A stretch of DNA of 64,000 nucleotides, taken from Sungkyunkwania multivorans. Its GTDB lineage: Bacteria > Bacteroidota > Bacteroidia > Flavobacteriales > Flavobacteriaceae. Location of the stretch: positions 1-64,000 of the forward strand of contig NZ_JBHTJH010000001.1 in NCBI RefSeq assembly GCF_042675645.1. The letters are read 5' to 3'. The translations under genes and the position numbers were made by a program. The first letter of the stretch is position 1; the number at the start of each line of letters is the position of its first letter. Below are positions 53,523 through 62,978 of this stretch, in pieces. A model generated the notes under the pieces. It was given only the letters and a program-made list of their open reading frames with translations. It made no database searches and was not told the DNA's origin.

Positions 53523-56500
53523 ATGATGCTCTCAATTATGAAAGACAATTCGCTAAAATTACCATGGGTCTATCCCTTTATTGCTGGTGTTCTTTTTCTA
53601 GTATCCTCCTGTGCTTCATTTAAAGAACAATCGCTAAGGACCGCATCGGCAGATTCAACATCAAACTCGAGTAGCAATTACGAGATCTTCCTTGCCGGTG
53701 GCTTCGGCTCGGGGAGTCTTCAAGACACTCTCGCCCTTCATCAACTACGGAAACAACTTTTGAGTGCCTCTGCGAACAGCACGCTCATCTTTACTGGCGA
53801 TAATGTGCCTGCCGTAAAAAACAAACAGACCTTTGACGAAGCTTACCTAAAAAGACAACTAGATATTCTTAAAGACTACAAGGGTTCGGTGATCTTTCTT
53901 CCTGGTAGCAACGAATGGGCCAGTTGGGATACTCGACTTGTGGAATTGACAGAGAAATACTTGAAAGATAAAGATTTACAGCATGTAAAAGTTTTACCAG
54001 AAAACGCCTGTCCGGTCGAACAGGTCATCATCAGTGAAGAATTGGACCTGATCCTTATCGATAGTCGATGGTTCACCGCAGATTGGAATCGCGTTGACAA
54101 CATCAATAGAAAATGTACCGATATCCTAACACGTCGAAGGTTTGCCGAAGAGTTAGAAGGCTATATCAATGATGCTCAAGACAAAAATTTGGTCATCGCC
54201 ATGCATCACCCAGTTTTTAGCAACGGCAGCTATGCAGGCAACCACACTCTTAAACAGCATCTTCTGCCTTTACCTGGCGTTGCATCATTGTACAGGAAAA
54301 TCGAGGAATTGGCTGCATTCTCACCCAACAATTTGGGCAATCGTAGATATAAATATTTCAGGATCCTATTAAGTGCTCTTGCGCAAAAATCAGATAGAAT
54401 TACCTTCCTGTCTGGACATGAAGAAAGCTTGCAATATTTGAAATCTAAAAACCTTCATCAGGTGATCAGCGGAAGCCTCAATACAATTGCTCCCACCTAC
54501 CGCTCTAAGGATGAGATAGTGGCGGTAGGTGGCGGATTACGATATGAAGGGATTTATACAAACCCCGCCAAGGGATTTGCAAAATTGACCTACTTCGACG
54601 ATGGCGCCTCCAAGGTCACTTTCCACATCAACGAAGGAATCACCAAAAGCTTTGATATTCTTCCTCCTTTTGGAAAGAAAGAACAACGCCAAACCAATTA
54701 TGCCGAACTCCCCTCCACCTACAAAACTTCCATATTTCAAGATTCGACCAAACTGAAAAAAAGTGGTTTTTATAAATTCTGGTGGGGAGAACGTTTCCGC
54801 TCGTATTACGGAAAAAAAGTGACGGCGCCCGTAGCTGATCTAGATAGTCTTTTTGGAGGACTCAAAATAGCAAAGGAAGGCGGAGGGCATCAATCCCAAA
54901 CATTACGTCTCATCACGGATGATGGGAAGGAATACGCCATGCGCTCCCTTCAAAAGAATGCGTTAAAATTTCTGAAATTTAAGGTGAAAGGGATTGCGTA
55001 CAGTGAAGATGACTATAAAGGAACGTGGATACAAAAGGTGGTGTCAGATTTTTTTACCACAAGCCATCCATATATGCAACTGGTGATCGATCCCTTGGCC
55101 GAAAAAGCAGCTGTGAACCATGCTGAAACGCAACTGTTCTATGTCCCCAAACAAAAGGCCTTGGGAGCATATGCAGAAGAATATGGTGATGACCTCTATT
55201 TTATAGAACAACGGCCATCTGATGAGCAATATCGATTTGATGGTTATCGCAGAACATTACCGGCGGTACCAGGCAAGATTCCAGATTTTGAGAGCACCAC
55301 CGACATGCTAGAAAAGATCAAAGGGGACGAATCATATATGATCGACCAGAAAAGTTTTATCCGAGCACGAATATTTGATATGCTCATAGGTGATTGGGAC
55401 CGTCACGAAGACCAATGGCGTTGGGCCGAATACAACGTAAAAGATAGTAGCAAGAAGATCTTTATGCCAATACCAAGAGATCGAGATGCGGCATTTAGCC
55501 GTTTCGATGGCACGGCGATTCCGCTCATACAGCTCTTTGTTCCAGATACACGTTTTTGGCAATCTTACAGGAAGGAGATCAAGGATACCAAATGGTTCAA
55601 TGCAGAAGGAAACAATCTCGATCGGGCCCTACTCAATCAATACGGAGTGGACGTATGGATCGAAGAAGCCAAATTCATCCAAGACCATATCACCGATAAA
55701 GATATCGAGCAGGCTTTTGAAAGACTTCCCAAAGAGGTGCAGGACAGCACAGCTTCAAGATTTAAGACCGTTCTTAAAGCCAGATTGAAAGACCTGCCTT
55801 CCTATGCAAGATCCTATGGCAGCTATTTAAATGAGGTGGTTAGCATTCACGCCACGGAAAAAGATGATAAGATCATCATCGAACGACTGAATAATGGGAA
55901 GACCAGGATCACTTTAAGACGAATTTTCTCTGATGAACCCAATGAGATCTTCTACGAGCGCAGCTTTGATGAGAACGAGACACGAGAGATCTGGGTCTTT
56001 GGCCTAGGCGACAACGACATTTTTGAAGTGACTGGCACTGAAAGATCAAACACAATGATTCGATTGATCGGGGGTTATGGCGAGGATGTTTTCAATATTA
56101 AGAATGACCGGAAAGTCAAGGTCTATGACTGGAGCCATGAGGCAATCACTTTCGAAGACCAGAAGCCGCGAAAATCATTGACCAACACCTATCGGGCCAA
56201 TACATTTCACTGGCGCTATTTTAGGGAGAACCACCATATCATTCTTCCAAATATCGGATTCAGGACAGATGATGGACTCTTCTTGGGTGGAAGATATAGC
56301 TATACCAATAACGGTTTCAATTCGGATCCATTTCGATACAAACATGCAATTTCGGCAAATTACTATTTTAACTTTCAAGGCGTCGAGCTCAGCTATCTGG
56401 GCCAATGGGCAAACGTGATCCCTTCATGGAATTTTCAGGTGGAAGGCTATTTCACCAACGACAAGTTCATCAATAATTTCTTTGGATTCGGGAACGAGAC

Positions 56501-57254
56501 GCTCAACTTTGATGAAGCATTGGGCAGAGAATTCAATAGGGCACGGATGGAGCAATTTCGTCTCAAGGCAGGAATTGTTTTCAAAACCTTACAAATAAAG
56601 GCTGCTTTTGAGAACATAAAGATCGAAAATACTCCTGGACGTTTCTTTGTTCCTTCCAATATCGATGCCAACGCATTCGACAATCAAACTTATGTGGGCC
56701 TTGAGACATCGCTGTATTACAAGAACAATGATGCAGATGATTTTCCCACCAAAGGGATCTATTTTGGATTTGCGGGCGGCTTCAAGGCCAACACCCAGAT
56801 CTCGGAAAACAAATTTGCCCACATGGCCTTTACTGTCGGATTCAATCATAAACTTATCAAATCTGGAGACTTGGTGCTGGGCACGACCGCAAAATACAAG
56901 ACACTCATCGGAGACGACTATTTCTTTTATCATGCGCCTTCTATCGGAGGTGATAACGGTCTTCGCGGTTATAGGAATGAACGATTCTCTGGCGATTCCT
57001 ATTTCTTTCAATCCTCTGACCTTCGTTTACGGCTGAAACGTTACATCACTCCTGCCGTTCCGATCACCTTTGGTATTTATGGTGGTTTTGACTATGGGCG
57101 AGTTTGGCTGGACGGGGAAAGTTCAAATACGTGGCATACTTCACAGGGCGGTGGACTTTGGGTCAGTGCTCTAAAAAAATTGGCCTTCAATATTGGCTTC
57201 TTCAATTCGTCTGAAGATAATATGTTGACCGTCGGATTCGGATTTGACTTCTAG
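53523..57254 (+). CDS. Giant outer-membrane protein: degenerate phosphoesterase, kinase-like segment, D15 barrel
   Basis: A 1243-residue lipoprotein (SSCASF lipobox) with three parts. Residues 50-350 follow the metallophosphoesterase order but have lost key ligands: FLAGGFG lacks the first Asp (position G60), PGSNEW (127-132) replaces the PGNHEW His, and SGHEESLQY (297-305) lacks the second His; TGDN and HHPVF remain. Residues 440-760 contain LIGDWDRHEDQW (621-632) and PIPRDRDAAF (649-658), resembling metal- and ATP-binding loops of HipA/Fam20-like atypical kinases. The C-terminal 350 residues form a D15/BamA-type barrel (GGRYSYTNNGF, LRGYRNERFSG, VGFGFDF). The phosphoesterase is probably inactive; the middle domain may phosphorylate or bind a ligand. 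Confidence 0.75.
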   Translation: MMLSIMKDNSLKLPWVYPFIAGVLFLVSSCASFKEQSLRTASADSTSNSSSNYEIFLAGGFGSGSLQDTLALHQLRKQLLSASANSTLIFTGDNVPAVKNKQTFDEAYLKRQLDILKDYKGSVIFLPGSNEWASWDTRLVELTEKYLKDKDLQHVKVLPENACPVEQVIISEELDLILIDSRWFTADWNRVDNINRKCTDILTRRRFAEELEGYINDAQDKNLVIAMHHPVFSNGSYAGNHTLKQHLLPLPGVASLYRKIEELAAFSPNNLGNRRYKYFRILLSALAQKSDRITFLSGHEESLQYLKSKNLHQVISGSLNTIAPTYRSKDEIVAVGGGLRYEGIYTNPAKGFAKLTYFDDGASKVTFHINEGITKSFDILPPFGKKEQRQTNYAELPSTYKTSIFQDSTKLKKSGFYKFWWGERFRSYYGKKVTAPVADLDSLFGGLKIAKEGGGHQSQTLRLITDDGKEYAMRSLQKNALKFLKFKVKGIAYSEDDYKGTWIQKVVSDFFTTSHPYMQLVIDPLAEKAAVNHAETQLFYVPKQKALGAYAEEYGDDLYFIEQRPSDEQYRFDGYRRTLPAVPGKIPDFESTTDMLEKIKGDESYMIDQKSFIRARIFDMLIGDWDRHEDQWRWAEYNVKDSSKKIFMPIPRDRDAAFSRFDGTAIPLIQLFVPDTRFWQSYRKEIKDTKWFNAEGNNLDRALLNQYGVDVWIEEAKFIQDHITDKDIEQAFERLPKEVQDSTASRFKTVLKARLKDLPSYARSYGSYLNEVVSIHATEKDDKIIIERLNNGKTRITLRRIFSDEPNEIFYERSFDENETREIWVFGLGDNDIFEVTGTERSNTMIRLIGGYGEDVFNIKNDRKVKVYDWSHEAITFEDQKPRKSLTNTYRANTFHWRYFRENHHIILPNIGFRTDDGLFLGGRYSYTNNGFNSDPFRYKHAISANYYFNFQGVELSYLGQWANVIPSWNFQVEGYFTNDKFINNFFGFGNETLNFDEALGREFNRARMEQFRLKAGIVFKTLQIKAAFENIKIENTPGRFFVPSNIDANAFDNQTYVGLETSLYYKNNDADDFPTKGIYFGFAGGFKANTQISENKFAHMAFTVGFNHKLIKSGDLVLGTTAKYKTLIGDDYFFYHAPSIGGDNGLRGYRNERFSGDSYFFQSSDLRLRLKRYITPAVPITFGIYGGFDYGRVWLDGESSNTWHTSQGGGLWVSALKKLAFNIGFFNSSEDNMLTVGFGFDF

Positions 57255-57343
57255 ACAGCGAAAGGCCAAATGAGCAATCATCTATTGCGTTTGCATTCAC
57301 TGAATTGCAAAAATGAACGTACCTTTCATACTTAATCTGATTC

Positions 57344-57898
57344 ATGCAAAAAATAACCGAAAGACATAGTGCTCCAATCACCATTATCTCGGAAGTGCAA
57401 AAGGCACTTTCCTACTATCCCGATTTACAGGATGTTTCGATCACATTCAAATTCAAAGATAAGCTCAGCACTTCTGTGATGAAAGCACAGCCAACGTGGG
57501 CGACCCTATTCAACGGAAAGAAAAAAAGAGCCTACATTATCCTTATAAGTCGTAATTTACAGATCGATGGTCAGAAGTTTGATATACATGAAATACCAAA
57601 AGAAGTGTTAATAGGATGGCTTGGCCATGAATTGGGCCATGTGATGGACTATCGCTGCCGATCGACCATTAACTTGATCATCTTTGGATTGGCCTACCTC
57701 ATCTCTGGAAAACACATCAAAAATGCAGAGCGCGAAGCGGATGTTTTCGCTGTGAAAGCGGGTATGCAGGATTATATTTTGGCAACTAAAAATTTTATTC
57801 TGAATCATTCTTCGCTATCTGATAAATATAAGGCACGAATAAAAAAATTCTATCTCTCACCAGAAGAGATAATGCATTTGGTCAAACAACAATCTTAA
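57344..57898 (+). CDS. M48-like zinc metallopeptidase
   Basis: A 184-residue protein with the zinc motif HELGH (WLGHELGHVMDYR, about residue 93-97) and a downstream EREAD motif (about residue 130) that supplies the third ligand, as in M48 peptidases. Between them is a hydrophobic stretch (TINLIIFGLAYLIS) that may be a membrane segment. It opens a five-gene operon; the next gene begins ten bases later. The substrate is unknown. Confidence 0.75.
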   Translation: MQKITERHSAPITIISEVQKALSYYPDLQDVSITFKFKDKLSTSVMKAQPTWATLFNGKKKRAYIILISRNLQIDGQKFDIHEIPKEVLIGWLGHELGHVMDYRCRSTINLIIFGLAYLISGKHIKNAEREADVFAVKAGMQDYILATKNFILNHSSLSDKYKARIKKFYLSPEEIMHLVKQQS

Positions 57899-57908
57899 GA
57901 AAGCACCA

Positions 57909-59084
57909 ATGAAAACTGATTTGATTAAAAAAGCGGAAAAACAAATTCTGGAATTATTTAAACACGATCTTCCTGAAAGCAATCTATATCACAACTATCT
58001 ACATACGTCTAGAGTGGTTGAGGCATGTATGAAAATAGGTGAATATTACAAACTCGATAATGATGATATGGAGGCGTTATTGCTAGCGGCATGGTTTCAC
58101 GATAGTGGTTTTATCGATGGACCAGACGGGCATGAAGAGAAGAGTTGTTCCTTAGCGAGAACCTTTCTGACGGAAGAAGAGGTCCCGGCAAAGACGATAG
58201 AACTTGTCGAAGACATTATCACGGCGACCAAGCCCCAGCAACAGCCAAAAACATTACTACAGGAGATCATCAAAGATGCCGATAATGTGCATGTGGCAAA
58301 AAAATATTTTGAAGAAGCCAGCGAACTGCTTCGGCAAGAAGAAAAATTACTGGGGGTCTCCGACCTAAGTGCCTCTCAGTGGCGAGCAGCGACGATCGAA
58401 CTTTTCACAGAAAAGCACCGATATTATACCGACTATGCCATCAAGAATTGGAAACAAAGAAAGCATAAGAATCTACTGAAATTGTTCAAAAAGGACAAAA
58501 AGGTAAAACGCAAAAAGAATGAGGCCAAGATCAAAGCCAAATTTAAGAACGAAAGTCCAGAACGCGGTATTCAAACGATGTTCAGAGTGGCGCTTAGAAA
58601 CCATATAAAGCTAAGTGATATTGCGGACACCAAGGCCAACATACTTCTCTCCGTGAACGCCATCATCATTTCTTTAGCCTTGGCAAACCTCATTCCAAAA
58701 TTAGATTCTCCCAACAATAAGCATCTATTGATACCCTCGCTTATCTTGGTACTCTTTAGTGTTGCATCGATCATAATGTCTATCCTATCGACCAGTCCGA
58801 AGGTAGATAAAGGAGAGTTCACAGAAGAGGACGTTAAAAAGCGTCGCGTGAATCTACTATTCTTTGGTAACTTCCATAAGATGGACTACAAAAAATACGA
58901 ATGGGCCATCGATCAAATAATAGATGATAAGAGCTATGTATACCATTCGCTAACCAAAGACCTACATTCTCTAGGTGTGGTACTCAAAAAGAAATATCGA
59001 CTTTTAAAGATCACCTACATGGTCTTTATGGTCGGGATCATTTGCTCTGTCATTGCTTTTATCATTGCCTTTAGTCAACTATAA
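57909..59084 (+). CDS. HD-domain protein fused to Pycsar-effector-like membrane domain
   Basis: A 391-residue protein. Residues 1-190 form an HD phosphohydrolase domain with H32, H64-D65 (AWFHDSGFID) and a late Asp in IIKDADNVHV. A basic linker (KKDKKVKRKKNEAKIKAK) leads to a C-terminal domain (about 215-391) with the signature RNHIKLSDIADTKANILLSV and NAIIISLALANLI, plus further membrane helices, matching the Pycsar effector (PycTM, DUF5706) domain. In Pycsar, that domain disrupts the membrane when it senses a cyclic pyrimidine nucleotide. A class III cyclase-like gene ends the same operon. Defence, or cyclic-nucleotide signalling controlled by the HD part, is inference. Confidence 0.8.
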   Translation: MKTDLIKKAEKQILELFKHDLPESNLYHNYLHTSRVVEACMKIGEYYKLDNDDMEALLLAAWFHDSGFIDGPDGHEEKSCSLARTFLTEEEVPAKTIELVEDIITATKPQQQPKTLLQEIIKDADNVHVAKKYFEEASELLRQEEKLLGVSDLSASQWRAATIELFTEKHRYYTDYAIKNWKQRKHKNLLKLFKKDKKVKRKKNEAKIKAKFKNESPERGIQTMFRVALRNHIKLSDIADTKANILLSVNAIIISLALANLIPKLDSPNNKHLLIPSLILVLFSVASIIMSILSTSPKVDKGEFTEEDVKKRRVNLLFFGNFHKMDYKKYEWAIDQIIDDKSYVYHSLTKDLHSLGVVLKKKYRLLKITYMVFMVGIICSVIAFIIAFSQL

Positions 59085-59096
59085 TATTTTAGAAAC

Positions 59097-60629
59097 ATGC
59101 CAATATTAGGATCTATTTTAAAAAGTGCCATCGATCTAAAAAACACCATTGAAAGTTCGGGTGAAGCGATCGAAGAACAAAAGGATGTTCTTGTCCAGCT
59201 CTTAGAAACTGCTAAACATACCGATTTTGGTAAGCAGTACGATTTTGAAGCCATATTGGCCTCGGATGATATTCTGGACACCTTCCGTAGGGTGGTTCCT
59301 TATTTCGACTATCATCAATTACATGACAGCTGGTGGCACAAGATCATCGATGGCTCGGAAAATGTCACTTGGCCAGGTGCTCCATCGTATTTGGCACTGA
59401 GCTCTGGAACAACGGGCAAGGAAAGCAAGAGGATACCTGTGACGGATGCTATGCTGACCTCAATAAAAGCTGCTGGAATAAAGCAAGTGACCGCTATCTC
59501 GAATTTTGACTTGCCAGCTTCCTTTTTCGAAAAAGGAATTTTGATGTTAGGAAGTTCTACCAATCTCGAAGAAAATGAAGAATTTCTAGAAGGTGAAATA
59601 AGCGGTATCAGCGCGAGCAATATTCCTTATTGGTTTCAAACTTACTATAAGCCCGGCGAAGAGATCGCCCAGATAGACTCTTGGGACGAACGGGTCTTGG
59701 CCATTGCCAAAAGAGCAAAGGATTGGGATATTGGCGCGCTCAGCGGAATCCCCTCTTGGATCGAATTGATGCTCGAAAAGGTGATCGAGTACAACAAGCT
59801 AAAGACCATTCACGACATTTGGCCAAACTTACAAGTCTATACTTCGGGCGGTGTGGCCTTTCAGCCTTACGCTAAAAGTTTTGAAAAGCTATTTGGCAAG
59901 CATGTCCATATCATCGATACCTATCTCGCTTCTGAGGGGTTTATTGCTTATCAAGAACGACCAGAGACCGATGCTATGAAGCTGATAACGGACAATGGTA
60001 TCTTTTTCGAATTTATCCCATTCCAACCAGAATATGTAAACCAAGACGGATCGATCGCACAAGATGCCCCGTCATTGACGATCGACCAAGTGACCACCGA
60101 TACGGACTATATTCTCATCATCTCTACCAACGCTGGTGCATGGCGCTATCTTATTGGCGATACCATAGAATTCTCGGATGTAGAGCGTGCAGAAATTCGA
60201 ATCACCGGAAGAACAAAGTTTTTCTTGAATGTTGTAGGCTCACAACTATCGGTACAAAAAATGAACGCTGCTTTAAAGGAAATGGAAAAGAAGTTCGATA
60301 TCGAAATTCCTGAGTTCACCCTATCAGCAACAAGAATAAACGACGAATTTCACCATCACTGGTACTTAGGTACAGACGCGGATATGGACAATGAAGCATT
60401 GGCCAGTACGTTAGACGAAATTCTTAAAGACGCCAACAAAAATTACAAGGTGGCGAGGTCCAAGGCCTTGAAGGGAATAAAAGTATCTACGGTAGACCCC
60501 AAGATCTTTGCTGAATGGAGTGGCAAGCAAAAGAAAAAAGGCGGTCAGGTGAAGATGGAACTGGTGATGTCTGAAGATAAATTTGCCGAGTGGGAAGCAT
60601 TTGTAGAAGAACAAAACCAGATATCATGA
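59097..60629 (+). CDS. GH3 auxin-responsive-type acyl-acid-amido synthetase-like enzyme
   Basis: A 510-residue member of the GH3 (not glycoside hydrolase) adenylate-forming family. The ATP loop SSGTTGKESKRIPV, the acid-binding region GGVAFQPYAKSFEKLFG with DTYLASEGFIAYQ, and the C-terminal GDTIEFSDVERAEIRITGRTKFFLN with LSVQKMNAALKEME match plant and bacterial GH3 proteins. They adenylate a carboxylic acid and join it to an amine; the bacterial substrates are largely unknown. It begins 12 bases after the HD/Pycsar-like gene and overlaps the next gene by four bases. Confidence 0.85.
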   Translation: MPILGSILKSAIDLKNTIESSGEAIEEQKDVLVQLLETAKHTDFGKQYDFEAILASDDILDTFRRVVPYFDYHQLHDSWWHKIIDGSENVTWPGAPSYLALSSGTTGKESKRIPVTDAMLTSIKAAGIKQVTAISNFDLPASFFEKGILMLGSSTNLEENEEFLEGEISGISASNIPYWFQTYYKPGEEIAQIDSWDERVLAIAKRAKDWDIGALSGIPSWIELMLEKVIEYNKLKTIHDIWPNLQVYTSGGVAFQPYAKSFEKLFGKHVHIIDTYLASEGFIAYQERPETDAMKLITDNGIFFEFIPFQPEYVNQDGSIAQDAPSLTIDQVTTDTDYILIISTNAGAWRYLIGDTIEFSDVERAEIRITGRTKFFLNVVGSQLSVQKMNAALKEMEKKFDIEIPEFTLSATRINDEFHHHWYLGTDADMDNEALASTLDEILKDANKNYKVARSKALKGIKVSTVDPKIFAEWSGKQKKKGGQVKMELVMSEDKFAEWEAFVEEQNQIS

Positions 60630-61345
60630 AAACCGAAAACCAACCAACATTTGACCATTTGAAGGCACTTTATATCAATTGCACTCTGAAACCGTCGGGG
60701 AAATTGAGCCATACCGAAGGCCTTATACAGGTATCTATGAATATCATGAAAGCCGAAAAGGTGCAAGTCGATTATTTAAGGTTGGTCGATTACAATATTG
60801 CATATGGTTTGCTGCCCGATATGAAGGAAGATGGCGCAGAAAAAGACGATTGGCCAGTAATCTACGAGAAAGTGATGGATGCTGACATCCTTATCATTGG
60901 AACCCCTATTTGGTTGGGAGAAAAATCATCAATAGCCACGCTGTTGATCGAACGTCTCTACGGGATGAGTGGTAAAACAAATGACAAAGGACAATACATC
61001 TACTATGGAAAAGTCGGTGGCACTGTGATTACCGGCAATGAAGACGGCATCAAACATTGCGCGATGGGTATTTTGTATGCGCTGCAGCATTTGGGCTATA
61101 GCATTCCTCCACAAGCCGATTGCGGTTGGATCGGAGAGGCTGGTCCAGGTCCTAGCTACATGGATGAGGAGTCGGGTGCCAAAGACAATCAATTTACAAA
61201 TCGCAACACCACTTTCATGACCTATAACCTTCTTCATCTGGCAAGTATGCTCAAAAAGAGCGACGGGCTTCCCTCCTACGGGAATTCTAGAAAAGAATGG
61301 GATGACGGCACCCGTTGGAATTTTGAGAACCCAGAGTATCGTTAA
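60626..61345 (+). CDS. Flavodoxin-fold NAD(P)H-dependent oxidoreductase
   Basis: A 239-residue protein from the ATG at 60626, which overlaps the GH3 stop (ATGA). It has a flavodoxin-like fold: LKALYINCTLKPSG at the FMN phosphate loop, MDADILIIGTPIWLGEKSS for the ring, GKVGGTVITGNEDGIKHCAMG and a C-terminal helical stretch. It resembles NADPH-dependent FMN reductases of the flavodoxin-2/FMN_red type. Substrate unknown; it may supply reduced flavin in this operon. Confidence 0.82.
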   Translation: MKTENQPTFDHLKALYINCTLKPSGKLSHTEGLIQVSMNIMKAEKVQVDYLRLVDYNIAYGLLPDMKEDGAEKDDWPVIYEKVMDADILIIGTPIWLGEKSSIATLLIERLYGMSGKTNDKGQYIYYGKVGGTVITGNEDGIKHCAMGILYALQHLGYSIPPQADCGWIGEAGPGPSYMDEESGAKDNQFTNRNTTFMTYNLLHLASMLKKSDGLPSYGNSRKEWDDGTRWNFENPEYR

Positions 61346-61356
61346 TCAAAACAATT

Positions 61357-61974
61357 ATGGAAGACCAAGGGACTTTAATTTGCTTGCCAGACATCAGTGG
61401 CTTTACACGTTTTATGAGTGAGATCGACCTTGAGCTATCCTCAAAGGTCATCCCGGCACTCTTAAACAACATCATCTACTCTAATGAAATCGGGTTAAAA
61501 GTATCGGAGATAGAGGGTGACGCGGTCTTATTTTATCGTTCGGGATCATTACCAACCCTTAAGTCGCTTATCGACCAATCTAAACATTTCTACACGCAAT
61601 TCTATCACAGAATGGAAACGCTCTTGGTAAAATTTGACCATCATGAAGAAAGCAAAAGAATCCCCAAAATGCTCGGGCTTAAAATCATAATGCATTACGG
61701 CAAAGACGTTAGTTTGGTACCGATAGGAAAACGGATAAAATTGATCGGGGAAGATGTTATCACCGCTCACCGCCTATTGAAGAACAGTATTCAAATTGAC
61801 GAATATTTACTGCTTTCAGAAAAATTACTTTCCGATTACAATGAAGAAGGTATTGAAGAAAGACTTTCTTGGGATCAATTGAAAAAAGGCAGCGATCGAT
61901 ACGACCATCTGGGGAATGTCGATTATCGCTATATCGATCTGACCAACCTCATCACCCCATCTTCGGAAAATTGA
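61357..61974 (+). CDS. DUF2652 class III nucleotidyl cyclase-like protein
   Basis: A 205-residue protein with the layout of a class III cyclase catalytic domain. CLPDISGFTRFM carries the first metal Asp (D12) and EIEGDAVLFY the second (D55); GEDVITAHRLLK (131-142) corresponds to the usual G..VN.AARL, with the Arg (R139) kept but the transition-state Asn replaced by Ile135. It belongs to the DUF2652 family. It may be an active cyclase of altered specificity or a non-catalytic nucleotide sensor. It ends the operon that also holds the HD/Pycsar-effector-like gene, 11 bases after the flavodoxin gene. Confidence 0.75.
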   Translation: MEDQGTLICLPDISGFTRFMSEIDLELSSKVIPALLNNIIYSNEIGLKVSEIEGDAVLFYRSGSLPTLKSLIDQSKHFYTQFYHRMETLLVKFDHHEESKRIPKMLGLKIIMHYGKDVSLVPIGKRIKLIGEDVITAHRLLKNSIQIDEYLLLSEKLLSDYNEEGIEERLSWDQLKKGSDRYDHLGNVDYRYIDLTNLITPSSEN

Positions 61975-62107
61975 GCTATCTCTTTTTTTTTACGACAAAT
62001 GATTTGATAAGATCTGTAGAAGAGGCTCATCGTTTAGCGTCAATAATTGCATTGTTTGCATTAACGTACAAATGAGGCTATTTCTAATTTTAAAGAAAAA
62101 CAATTCA

Positions 62108-62953
62108 ATGGAAAAATTAGGAAACGCAAATTTTGAAAATTACATCGGAATGACCGATGGTTATTCGGAAATGGCCTATCAGATGGTATCACACGTGCTC
62201 ACTTTGGGATATGCTGTGATGTTGGCAGGGCTACTTTATTTTATTTTAACGTTACGAACCGTATCCCCTAAATTTAGAATGTCCAACATACTTTCGGGAG
62301 TCGTTATGGTTTCTGCATTTCTTCTGCTCTTCGCTCAAGCAAATAATTGGACGACCTCATTTGAATTCAACAAAGAGCTTGGACGATATTTTCTAACAGA
62401 AAAAGGAGACCTCTTTAACAACGGATATCGATATTTGAACTGGCTGATCGATGTGCCCATGCTTTTATTCCAAATATTATTTGTGGTCACATTGACCAAA
62501 AGCAATTTCAAATCGATCAGAAATCAATTCTGGTTCTCTGGGGCCTTAATGATACTCACTGGATACGTAGGTCAGTTCTATGAAGTTACCGATACGACGC
62601 AATTCTTTATTTGGGGAGCCATATCGACGGTATTTTTCTTCCATATCCTATATTTGATGAACAAAGTGATCAAAGAAGGAAAAGAAGGAATTCCAACTAG
62701 TGCACAGAAAACGCTAAGTGGTATTTGGATCTTATTTTTGATCAGTTGGTTCTTATATCCAGGTGCCTATTTGATGCCGCATCTGTTAGGTATTGAAGGA
62801 GGATTCTTTAACGAATCGGGCGTGGTAGGTAGACAAATAACCTATACCATTGCAGATATCTGTTCTAAGGTGATATACGGGGTAATGTTAGGTAATGTGG
62901 CACAAATTCTAAGTAAAAGAGACGGATATGATTATCAGAAACTCATTTCATAA
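62108..62953 (+). CDS. nqr: Sodium-pumping rhodopsin (NDQ, KR2 type)
   Basis: A 281-residue seven-helix microbial rhodopsin. I prefer the ATG at 62108, which gives MEKLGNANFENYIG as in KR2; an in-frame ATG at 62072 adds an unlikely charged stretch. The NDQ motif of sodium pumps is in helix C: N111, D115 and Q122 (RYLNWLIDVPMLLFQ). H29, D250 and the retinal lysine K254 (IADICSKVIYG) are also present, each one position lower than in KR2. It uses light to export sodium (protons when sodium is absent). No retinal synthesis genes are in the window. The symbol is a loose label only; the KR2 gene has no universal name. Confidence 0.95.
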   Translation: MEKLGNANFENYIGMTDGYSEMAYQMVSHVLTLGYAVMLAGLLYFILTLRTVSPKFRMSNILSGVVMVSAFLLLFAQANNWTTSFEFNKELGRYFLTEKGDLFNNGYRYLNWLIDVPMLLFQILFVVTLTKSNFKSIRNQFWFSGALMILTGYVGQFYEVTDTTQFFIWGAISTVFFFHILYLMNKVIKEGKEGIPTSAQKTLSGIWILFLISWFLYPGAYLMPHLLGIEGGFFNESGVVGRQITYTIADICSKVIYGVMLGNVAQILSKRDGYDYQKLIS

Positions 62954-62978
62954 AACCAATTATCTATCCTATACTATA

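Noticed and set aside
53523..54430. Active metallophosphoesterase
   Set aside because: Several metal ligands that are invariant in the family are replaced, so an active enzyme is unlikely.
61357..61974. Confident full Pycsar system
   Set aside because: The cyclase-like protein lacks the transition-state Asn, and the effector-like protein has an extra HD domain with three genes between them. I keep it only as a lead.
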